Source of the DNA: Macrolepiota albuminosa
Lineage: Eukaryota > Basidiomycota > Agaricomycetes > Agaricales > Agaricaceae
Direction of reading: 5' to 3'
Assembly (NCBI GenBank): GCA_027475525.1
Contig: JAMWFC010000117.1
Location: forward strand, 310,001-374,000
Length of the DNA: 64,000 nt
The position numbers and the translations under genes were made by a program. A model generated the notes under the pieces. The model saw nothing but the letters and a program-made list of their open reading frames with translations. It did not search any database and was not told the origin of the DNA. Shown here in pieces: positions 55,664 to 64,000 of this stretch. The stretch's first letter is position 1, and the number at the start of each line of letters is the position of its first letter.

Positions 55664-58367
55664 TTACCTAGCGAGATCCTTCAGTCTGCCATCAATCTCC
55701 GGGTAGACAGTTAATATGTCTTCATCATTGAAATCCATACGTTTCCTCATCTGACCTTCTTTACGGACGCTCTGTCCGTCATAAGCGTCGACCGTGCTCA
55801 TGTGCTCTGTCGTACAAACAGATAAATGATCCTGATAATGCAAGCGGGATTTTCGCGACCACTGCAAAGCCAATCTTGCAGCGCGTTTCCAGTGTTCAGC
55901 ACCTATTGACTCTTCATGAGTCTTCCCCGCTTTCCGTCTAACAGTCTCGCGTGAGACTGCAGCTTCAGTTCTCGGCTGTAAGTCAACCTGAGGATTTGAC
56001 GGGTTCGACATCCTCCGAGACATCATATTAACGAAATGGGAACCTTGGAAGGAGCATTCGGATATGAAACATCGACCAGAAGACGCTCAGTATTGTCGTA
56101 CCTAAGAAATACTTGCGTACAATACTGCTCATGAGCTGTCCGCTTTCGTCATCAACGAGATACGGCTTCCCCTTCAAGGCCACAAAGCCATCGTGTCCTT
56201 GCGCCATGTACTCTCGAGTGACTATCTTGTACATTCGTTTGCTGTCTCTTGAGATTGGTTCGCCGTCAATAAGTTTAGGTGTAGACGTTCCCGAGCGACT
56301 TTCAGGCGCGATAGTTTCTTCTTTCTCTAACAGAGTCCAAATACCCAAGACGCGGTTTCCTGGCTCCCGACGCGAGTCCCAGGATACACGAAATCCAGAA
56401 ATTACAGGAAATCTTCTAAAAATGATGTTTTAGAGCATGGAGCAACCTCGATTCCTGAGTATCTACTTGCCCTTCTTGCGCGGGCCATGTCGACAGCGAC
56501 GACTCTAATGCGTCCCATATAGCTGCTCCGTCAAGCTCTAAAACAACTGTTGGATCCTCAAATGGTAGGATTTCGAGTACATTGCCAAGAGTCACGACAC
56601 CTAGACAATTTAAGACAAATGTAAGCAAAGAAAGAACACAAGCTCAGACCTGGACCGTATGTTGAATCACCGCGAAAAGTCCCAGCGCATAATAACACGC
56701 CATCTGAACCACCGCGTCCCTGCATACAAAGCGCATCGTCGTAGGCATGCCTAATGATATCCGCAAATAAGTTTCCCACTGCAGACTGCAAATGATCCAA
56801 TAAGCTGAGAAATGTTTCGTGCTAAAATTCAAGGACGCACCTCTGCAATGCGAATAAACTGTGAGCGACAGTCAATAGTGGTAGCTGTCTTGCAAACGGG
56901 AGCATTCATCGTATCTGAGACGGACGAGAGTAACGTTCCCAATAGCTGTTTCATAGGCTCGGAAGACTTTTGTCCCGGCAGAATCTTGTGTCGTTTTCCT
57001 ATGCAGCAAGATTGAGAAAGGGGTCCATACAAGAGGCCCTAGCAAACCTGTCGCGCGCTTGATAACCTTGCGTCTGACACTACCAGGAGGTGTGCTACTG
57101 AGCTCCAAGTTCAACTCGCTGAGTTCGCGGAAATCTGTCCCACTTTTAAGGACGAGGACATCACCTATATCACCTTCTGCACCGAGTACGACCTCACTGA
57201 GGTCGTAGTCCTCCCAAGAACTAAATCCTTTGCTGACAAAGTAAAAGTGATCATGTCCTCCGAGTATTATATCGACGCCATGCAAAGATGATATCGAATG
57301 GGCTTCTTGAGCAGATGGAGAAGAAGCTTGCAGAATTTTTGCCAGCGCTATATCCTGAGAAAGATAAAAAATTGTGAATGAAATTCACCCATAAAACATT
57401 CCCGAATATTGGTTCTCACATTAGGTACCCTGGTGTATGTCTGTCAGTGACTATTTGACGGAAATTCATGAAAACTCACCGACAATGTGTCAAAGCTACG
57501 ATAAGATCACACTGATGTTCTCCGCGGAGACGTCGAGAGAGATCGAGCCCAGTCTCTGCCATGTCCTTGTAAATGAAAGTAGAGGGCCATGTCGCCACAG
57601 TTGCAATCCACTCCCTAAAGACAGATAGTATAAAAGACCTCATTCAACAAAGCACTAGATACCTCTCAACCAAGCCAATGACTCCAATCTTGATACCTGC
57701 TCTGTCAAAAATTTGGTACTCGTGCAGGCAATCCGGGACTTGAGATGTATCACTATCGATGATGTTGCTCAGTATCCAGGGCTGAGAGATGGGCTTGGTC
57801 ACAACACTACAAAACTGTGTGATAGTCTAATACGCACGAACTTTGTGTCTTGAATAAGCTTTGAAAGGTGTGGGTATCCTGGTTTCTCAGATTAGATCAT
57901 GTCCACTACATGTCCATTAAACCATCCACCCGTGACCAAAGTCACTCACCAAAGTCGAAGTCGTGATTACCTGGAGAAAAATTTAACCATCTAGGTAACC
58001 TGTAAGAATTTGAAACCGTGGATTGCCTACGCACCCGTTAAAGCCACGTCCGGAGTCAACATGTTCATCACAGGAACCTAGGCACCCTTAAGCAATCGAA
58101 CCCATTTATCGGGGGTGGCTATAACTATGTATTTACCATATGACTTCCTCGAGTGACTGAGCTTTCAACTGAAGGAGAGAAAACATCCCCTGAGAAGAGT
58201 ACCAAACCATTTTTCTTGTCATCTGGTAGGTCTGTCCATTTGTTCCTGATCTCATCAAGCACCGCGGCAAATTGAGCTGTATCGATGGTCTCTGGAGAAT
58301 GTGCAAATAATTTCTGTGGGGAAACACGATAGACGTCGTTCCAGTGTATGATCGATAAAACATCCAT
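55664..58367 (-). CDS. 5'-nucleotidase-like calcineurin-fold phosphoesterase
   Basis: Metallophosphoesterase of the UshA/5'-nucleotidase type. The start MDVLSIIHWNDVYRVSPQKL at 58367 contains the first metal motif (D in HWNDVYR). GLVLFSGDVFSPSVESS gives the second. Across introns come ALTG and NHDFDFG (the GNHD motif), IGVIGLVE, DLIVALTHCR, and GVDIILGGHDHFYF, the GHDH motif. The C-terminal nucleotidase domain follows (LCMQGRGGSDGVLLCAGTFR, PFEDPTVVLELDGAAIWDAL, PEINGNRVLG-type region) and a basic, probably cytosolic tail ending VYPEIDGRLKDLAR. No signal peptide is seen, so it is probably intracellular. About a dozen exons. Confidence 0.85.
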
Positions 58368-58496
58368 GGCCGATTCAAACAAAGAAGTCAGTAATACTGC
58401 GAAATCGTAAGCAAAAGATAGCCAATTGCAAGCCCGCGTGATGTATTTTGAGAAAGTACAATAATGCTATTACAAGTACAAATTGGGTCCTTTTGG

Positions 58497-59487
58497 CTAC
58501 AGTAGAATACAAAAATTGTTCCTATTACCCTGACGGAGTACTGACTTCTTGGTGAATATTCCAATTGGTAATCCGGACGGTTCGGCCTTCTGGTAAAGCC
58601 AGTAAGCCATTTTGCGACCCGTGCTCCATTTCTCTTTAACTTCTGTAAAACCGATGGCTGCCAGCAGTGACTTGAGACTAGGCAAGTCAAGATAACGAGA
58701 GTTATTCACGCAGGCGAAGGGAAGCTGAACCAGTCTTCATCAGGCAGGGTACATTTGTTCGACGTTACGAGTGGCACGTACTGCAAGAAAGAGATGGCCT
58801 TTGGATGTCAGAATGTCATGCGCGATCGACAGCATACGTCCTGAATTTATTAAGACATGAATTACAGATAGATCCTGACGGAAAGAACATGCCTCTATCC
58901 TTGGGCTCTGGCACAAAATTGAGCACCAGGCTAAGGCTTACTACGTCCCATTTATTGCGGTTTTCAGCTATGTCGAGTTGAAGGAAATCTTGCTCAATAA
59001 TGGATGGATGACGGGAGCGAAGGTCCATAGGAGCAGGATCGATCCAAGTCCGGCATACGCTATAGTTATCATGTTTGAGGGCACCTACTTCAAGCAAACT
59101 GGTTTCGGTCAGTCATTTTACGAATCGCAAAATATTTGAGTCAGCCTGAGCCTACCGAAGTTTGCAAGAATGTTTCTTATGGAATCCGAAGTCCTTCAGC
59201 CATCCGACGAGTATCTTTTCACTTCCACCACCGCGATCGCTTCCTTGCCCAACTGCAGACATCCGCTGATAGGTCTCTAGTCCTCCCAGTTCCCTAATTC
59301 TATCTTCAATGTCCGCCAGGGATTTCACTGATTCGGCACTATCCATGCTGGCTTTTAGCTGAGCACGTCGCTTCAAGAGGACATGAAACTGGCGTATAGT
59401 TGTTCGACCCGAAAGCGGTGTACTTGACTTGTTACTTGCAGATTCGACGGTGACAATGGGAAGCTTTTTTTTTCGCGCTTTCGGCAT
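58497..59487 (-). CDS. BMT2: 25S rRNA adenine-N1 methyltransferase (Bmt2 family)
   Basis: Nucleolar SAM-dependent enzyme; yeast Bmt2 makes m1A in 25S rRNA. The start MPKARKKKLPIVTVESASNK at 59487 has a basic nucleolar-type N-terminus. Next come IRQFHVLLKRRAQLKASMDS and RIRELGGLETYQRMSAVGQG. The SAM-binding core is LLEVGALKHDNYSVCRTWID, MDLRSRHPSIIEQDFLQLDI and WDVVSLSLVLNFVPEPKDRG (post-I and motif IV-like). The C-terminal part reads LKSLLAAIGFTEVKEKWSTG and ends GNRNNFCILL. About four exons. It is head-to-head with U6 snRNA, 113 bp from its 5' end. Confidence 0.85.
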
Positions 59488-59600
59488 ATTGAGGCTTTGA
59501 AAGAAGGCAGAGGCGTAAAAGAGACATGCAACTGGTACCCCGTCGGCTGAACAAAAAGCAAAAGCCTATTGACCAGTGTTTGTCAGTCACACAAATTAGT

Positions 59601-59624
59601 GTCCCCTTCGGGGTGACATACGAA

Positions 59625-59655
<31 letters not shown>

Positions 59656-59724
59656 GGCCCCTGCACAAGGATGACACGCTTTTCCGGAGTGGTAGACCTA
59701 CGGGTCTCAATATTTATTTATTTT
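59601..59724 (+). ncRNA. U6: U6 spliceosomal snRNA
   Basis: The 5' hairpin gtccccttcgggg is followed by the near-invariant core ggaacgatacagagaagatt, containing the ACAGAGA box that pairs with the 5' splice site. Then come agcatggcccctgcacaagg with AGC of the catalytic triad and the U4/U6 pairing region, and atgacacgct. The region after gacacgc differs from animal U6, as is usual in fungi. The 3' end is set at the first T4 run (59721-59724), a likely Pol III terminator; the mature end could be 10-20 nt earlier. There is no intron in the core. I did not identify a clear TATA box. Confidence 0.95.
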
Positions 59725-59979
59725 ATTCCCTTTGGAGAATATTTTCATGAATGTTTAGCAGTCTTGAAAGAGATATTGTGTGAAATCCCGTCCTATTACT
59801 ACGACCATTTCGAAGAAAAAGGTCACTAAACAAACTCGAAAGCATCGGAGAAATCGAGGGATATAAAACATCGTATTAGAACAAGGAGATGGTAGCCAGC
59901 ACAACGAAACAAATTACAACAGGAAACAAAAGGTATACTAAAGGACCACTGTTTACTTTGAAGTGTGATTTAAGACTAC

Positions 59980-60985
59980 TTAGACAAAGCCTCTTCCGCC
60001 CCGTTTTGCGTCGATTCTCCTGAAGCGTTCATCTTCTTGTCTCTTTGGAAGCTGGTTCAACATGCGTTCAGAGAATATAGGCAGATACAGACCTTCTTGA
60101 TGACACAGATCGAAGCTAACAAAAGGCATAGAACAACTGCCATGTAGCCATATATCTGATACTGGTATTAGTTGTCAGTTTGCATGCTTGGGGCTGGATC
60201 TTACAGTGCTAGTAAACACGACCTTTAATCATACAGATGGAGTGAAAATACAAGAAAAACGTACGTGAAAATATTATTGAGAGTCATGTCAGCAAAATTA
60301 GTTATCGGTTGAACGCAAAAGTTGCTGGCCACGCTGCTATTCAAGTTCGTTACGAAGTCGTCATGTCAGCAAAATTAGTTATCGGTTGAACGCAAAAGTT
60401 GCTGGCCACGCTGCTATTCAAGTTCGTTACGAAGTCTGACTTGTACAAAAGCCACCCCCGATCTCGGCCAGATTAGTTCCATTGAAGTAGCCACAGCAAT
60501 GAAGCTACAGTCATAAGTATGAGGAGATGACGATAACAAGGGGTCATACCTGGTCCTGCAGCTTGATACGGATGTCCGAACTCGCAGCTGCCCATCTGAC
60601 AAAGAAATTATTGCGTTCCTGGAGGGTGAAGAACCAGATGTAAGTCCCGACGATGACAATACCAGTGGCATCGACAAGGAGCATGTAGTTGAGGACGACA
60701 AGACCAATTGTAACATGGTTCTTCTGGATGATTGCACCAACAGAAAGTGAAAACGTGACGAGAAGCGCAATTCCAAGGGCCAAACCGACTATCACACCAT
60801 AGCATCAAATTAAGTACTCTATGCGGCGAGATGAACTTACCTGTGAGATAATTTGGCGTCAGTACCAAATTTAACAGGACATTTTCCGCTCTCCAAGCGA
60901 TTGACAAGGCTACTGCAACGACACCTGCAGCAAGGAGCAAAAAATCCAAGGCAGCCCAAACTCCTAACAACTTCCTTGAAACCAT
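59980..60985 (-). CDS. Tetraspanin-like membrane protein
   Basis: The start MVSRKLLGVWAALDFLLLAA at 60985 opens TM1 (ALDFLLLAAGVVAVALSIAW). TM2 is GLALGIALLVTFSLSVGAII and TM3 MLLVDATGIVIVGTYIWFF. The large extracellular loop has the signature HCCGYFNGTNLAEIGGGFC, containing the CCG motif and further Cys residues (ASNFCVQPI). TM4 is YGYMAVVLCLLLASICVIKK, followed by a basic tail ending ERFRRIDAKRGGRGFV. Fungal tetraspanins of this kind act in polarised growth and membrane organisation. A 77-bp duplication at 60283-60436 repeats part of the loop exon and shifts the frame. About seven exons. It is divergent from MBF1 (588 bp, with CACGTG at 61385-61390). Confidence 0.8.
60283..60436. repeat. 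77-bp perfect tandem duplication 14
   Basis: Units 60283-60359 and 60360-60436 are identical, in the loop-coding exon of the tetraspanin gene. Confidence 0.95.
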
Positions 60986-61573
60986 ATTGGACGCTAGACA
61001 AGAAATGTCTCTCAAAAATTGCCTCAAGACTTAGTGTTGAGTTGACTGGATTAGACCAGGGAAATGATGCGCAGCGTTAAATGAGATGAGTGGAGAGAGA
61101 AACTAGCTCTTTCCGTAGAGGGCAGTGGTTGTGATTGGTCGAAGATACAGTGATCTGCTGTAGCACTCAATAGGATCGAAGACTTGGAAGTCGGGAGACA
61201 AAGAAAGGACGTTCAACGTCCAGCGCTTTCGCTGCGAGGAAAAGCGAATAGTCAGAGCGAAAGGATGAAAGACTAGGTAAGGGCAGCGTACAAGCCAGAA
61301 TATCCAAAGAAAAAGTGAATGAAACGAGACTGATAGTGACAGATATCAGAATAGTTACATAGCAACAGTCTCCATCATGGGGACCACGTGACAAACGAAA
61401 AAAACCAAGGTCCGAGGTGCCGGTAATTTCAAGCTTCAAGCACCGCCACATTGGAGTCAGACAGTCACACGTCACGATCCAGCATAATTTCAATTCAGAA
61501 CTATCCTCTTCTCTCCCGTCATTTCGAGCAGCCTTCTACCACTTCTCATCTTTCAATCCTTCGATTTTTCATT
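60986..61573. other. Divergent promoter region of the tetraspanin and MBF1 genes
   Basis: Contains CACGTG at 61385-61390. A 108-codon minus-strand frame (61167-61493) has no recognisable domain and is not called. Confidence 0.5.
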
Positions 61574-62277
61574 ATGAGTGATGATTGGGAGTCTAAGACT
61601 GTCATTGGGTTCAAGAAACAGACCGCTAAGGTCACGAAAACGGAATCCCAGTTGAATGGTCAGTACTTTCCTCTTATCCAGAAAACCCAATTTGTTTACC
61701 ACAGCTTCAGCCGTAAGATGAAGAAAAGACTTTCTTTGATTTGGACTAAAAACTTACCCAGGCTCGTCGGAGTGGTGCAGTTGTTGCGACAGACAAGAAG
61801 CTCTCCATCGGAAACAAAGCCAACCAAGGTACGCTGGGGCGCGGTCTGTTTCTTTGTGGAGTTTCTCACTACGAGCTGGAGGTACCGACCATCAGCGCAT
61901 TGCTAAACTTGACCGTGAGAACGAGGTCGCGCCACCTTCTAAGATCGCGCCTAACGTTGGCCGTGTGGGTACATCATTCTAGTCGTCTGTTTCTACTCAA
62001 AGATCCATATCCATAGGCCATCCAAGATGGTCGCATGGCTCTCAAGCTATCCCAGAAGGACCTTGCACAGAAGGTCAACGAGAAACCTTCCATCATTCAG
62101 GACTACGAATCTGGCAAGGCAATTCCAAATACTCAAGTCCTTGGCAAACTTGAGCGTACATTGGGTGTTAAATTGCGTGGTAAGTATTGAATCAGCTTGT
62201 GTCTGCTCATTGATATCATTGATACCGCAGGATCCGATATCGGGAAGAAGCTGGAGATGGGGAAAAAATCGTCATGA
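61574..62277 (+). CDS. MBF1: Multiprotein-bridging factor 1
   Basis: Transcriptional coactivator bridging TBP and bZIP factors; yeast Mbf1 also prevents frameshifting on stalled ribosomes. Five exons: [20 protein letters not shown] and [48 protein letters not shown] with APNVGR; then the HTH domain [20 protein letters not shown] with [20 protein letters not shown] and [15 protein letters not shown]. The last exon [14 protein letters not shown] ends at the TGA at 62275-62277. The conserved N-terminal MBF1 domain and cro/C1-type HTH are both complete and the length is normal for the family. Confidence 0.95.
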
Positions 62278-62391
62278 TTGCGTGATGTTTTTTCTTTCCG
62301 CTTCAACATTGCTTTGACTCTTGCTGCCTGTAATCAGTTTTCTTATCAATAGATGTACTTTTGGAATAAAGCTCCCCATTCCCCGAGACCC

Positions 62392-64000
62392 TCAGACCCC
62401 CTTCCGTCTCCTGCTCGAGAACATGGGGAAACATGTGCTGATAAGATCGATAGATATTGAAAGACTCATGACACCGAATTCAGTGTCTTTAGGAAACATC
62501 GCCATCCTGTGAGCCCTGTGTTGCATTAATGAGGTTATTTTAAGACGGCGCTGGTAAGAGTAACTTGCGTAGGTAATGTAGTCAGAGCTCTCGCAAGCTT
62601 TGTATTCCTTGAGCAATTCTTCACATGTTGCTCTGACAATACAATTGAGCGGTGGTGACAAATGAAGAGGGTAGCATACCTAGCGTCATCGAACTCTTGC
62701 AGTCCATTTTCAAACATTTTTTCCTTCTTGTATTGCTCGAGAAAAGCATTTCGTTTACGTAGTCGGTCAAATTGGTCAAGCATACGTTTGAATAATGAAG
62801 CAATACTCGTGTGATTTGCGAGCATTAAGCCACTGACACGATGGTTCGTCGTGATGTAGGGAGATTTTCGCGTCAACGCCACTTGAATGGACGCTGGTCC
62901 CCATGGTATGAAGTTCGCAAGTTGACGTTCACGAATCCGCAGAAGAGATTGGTGTACCTGGGAATAATTCGTTAGACCTGTTGAACTGTTTGTTCAAAGC
63001 TCAAAAGTGAAGTAAAAATTCACGTCTGTTGGGTCGACATCGCCTTGTATTATATTGAGTATGGATATATAACAAGCTGTCTTGCTTGGTGTCGTAGAAA
63101 CCATACGGTTTTTGGGCTGCAATAGACGCCGCATTACGTCTAAAACCGTCGTTCTTCTAATTGGCTTTGCCTGTCACAACCAGAGTCAGTCAAAATCCAA
63201 GGTCACTTGCAGAAAGGATATGACCTTGTCTATTTGATCGCTTGTGAATGGGGTATATGAAGTCATGAGGAAATGACAACGAGGAGTGGGAATGAGCGAT
63301 GCGATAATGCCAACCAAGTCATTGTTCATATATCCAGGGTATCGAAGTGTCTGCGTACTGGCAGCCATGACGGTTGCAACCTAAGGTTTCGGCCAAAGCG
63401 TCAAGTTTGAGTATAAAGAAGACTAGACTTGACATACCAATTGATTTGTTTGATCAAACGAAGGAGTCTGTTGGTGTAACCGATCTGCTGAAATACGTGC
63501 AAGTGCACTATTGTCCAACACCACCACTGAGTCTGCATGGTTCACAAGACGCTTCAATGTAAGTAAAGAGTTGTACGGTTGTACTACAACGTCGCCTTCT
63601 TGTGAGTTCGGAAACACACTATATGTTTGGATTAGCTTCTTAGGAAACTTATCATTCAACCGTTCCAAGATGAAGGACCCGAGGCCAGATCCCGTGCCAC
63701 CTGCTATTGAATGAGCGAGCATGAAGCCCTTTCCGCCAGAAGTCAATAAGCTTTGCAAGTGAGTAGATTTTGGTAAACAATACCTCTAAGGAATCACTTC
63801 CTTCCGCTTCCCTGTCAATCATCTCCATAACTTCCTCATAAATTCGTTCCCCAGAAGCATAGCCTTGCGCCCAGTTATTACCAGCGCCTCCTCCGTCTTT
63901 TGAGACGAATATGTTTTCTGGGTTATAGAGTCCCGCGTAAGGGGATGTGAGGATGTTATTGATGACCTGTATGTTCGTCAGCCGTGACTATAAAGCGTGG
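62392..64000 (-). CDS. Gamma-tubulin, N-terminus beyond the right edge
   Basis: Microtubule nucleator at the spindle pole body. Reading from the right edge leftwards: [60 protein letters not shown] (tubulin signature GGTGSG), [40 protein letters not shown] and [20 protein letters not shown]. Then comes [20 protein letters not shown], with [15 protein letters not shown], and the C-terminal [29 protein letters not shown]. These are gamma- rather than alpha/beta-tubulin blocks. The N-terminal exons lie outside the window. After ESSDYIT the frame stays open for about 45 more residues to 62392, longer than usual, so the true 3' end may involve another intron. Confidence 0.88.

Noticed and set aside
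6065..60436. The 77-bp duplications as real minisatellites or microexon duplications
   Set aside because: Identical length at 14 unrelated sequences, perfect identity and frame disruption of conserved genes fit assembly overlap far better.
1..64000. A gene cluster forming a new defence, toxin or secondary-metabolite system
   Set aside because: Apart from the few unknown proteins noted, all genes belong to unrelated conserved housekeeping families; no shared module is visible.

Overview
The window is nuclear DNA of a filamentous basidiomycete, most likely an Agaricomycete (mushroom). Nearly every gene is cut by several short GT-AG introns of about 45-65 bp. Genes are packed on both strands with little spacing, a U6 snRNA gene is present, and the protein set is typical of such fungi (tetraspanin, HOOK adaptor, FG nucleoporin, secreted GH35 beta-galactosidase). 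No species can be named, and I see no intact transposon, virus, CRISPR array or biosynthetic cluster.

Layout. 1-5503: a second copy of 37983-43404, carrying VMA13 (partial), MRPL46, NUC1 and a decayed coiled-coil gene; it ends in a 100-N gap. 5604-18375: phosphoglucomutase (5' part lost in the gap), MCM-binding protein, CDC50, RNA 3'-phosphate cyclase, HOOK, a RING protein and VPS25. 18791-24998: GH35 beta-galactosidase and a HIRIP3-like chromatin protein. 25000-26700: no gene; hairpins, a 60-bp minisatellite and an AT-rich diverged repeat. 26713-36743: YME2, an FG nucleoporin and TRAPPC13. 36852-43404: VMA13, MRPL46, NUC1 and the intact-looking coiled-coil gene. 43746-64000: PIN4-like RRM/R3H protein, a small unknown gene, UBE2C, EDE1, an acidic unknown protein, a small membrane protein, a 5'-nucleotidase-like phosphatase, BMT2, U6 snRNA, tetraspanin, MBF1 and gamma-tubulin (runs off the right edge).

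The genes are mostly unlinked housekeeping functions: mitochondrion (MRPL46, NUC1, YME2), membrane traffic (CDC50, HOOK, VPS25, TRAPPC13, EDE1, VMA13), cell cycle and nucleus (MCMBP, UBE2C, nucleoporin, gamma-tubulin) and RNA (RTCA, BMT2, U6). Many lie head-to-head with very short shared promoters (44 bp between MCMBP and CDC50 start codons, 88-91 bp for two other pairs) or tail-to-tail.

The strongest unusual signal concerns the assembly rather than biology. Fourteen perfect tandem duplications all have a period of exactly 77 bp. They fall in exons and introns alike, and add 77 bases, which is not a multiple of three. This looks like unmerged k=77 overlaps. Together with the 5.4-kb near-identical copy ending in a 100-N gap (probably the other allele), it means several reading frames here are broken by assembly, not by evolution. 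I found no convincing new multi-gene system. The best candidate for unknown biology is the coiled-coil protein with a PD-(D/E)XK-like signature at 42131, present as one open and one decayed copy.
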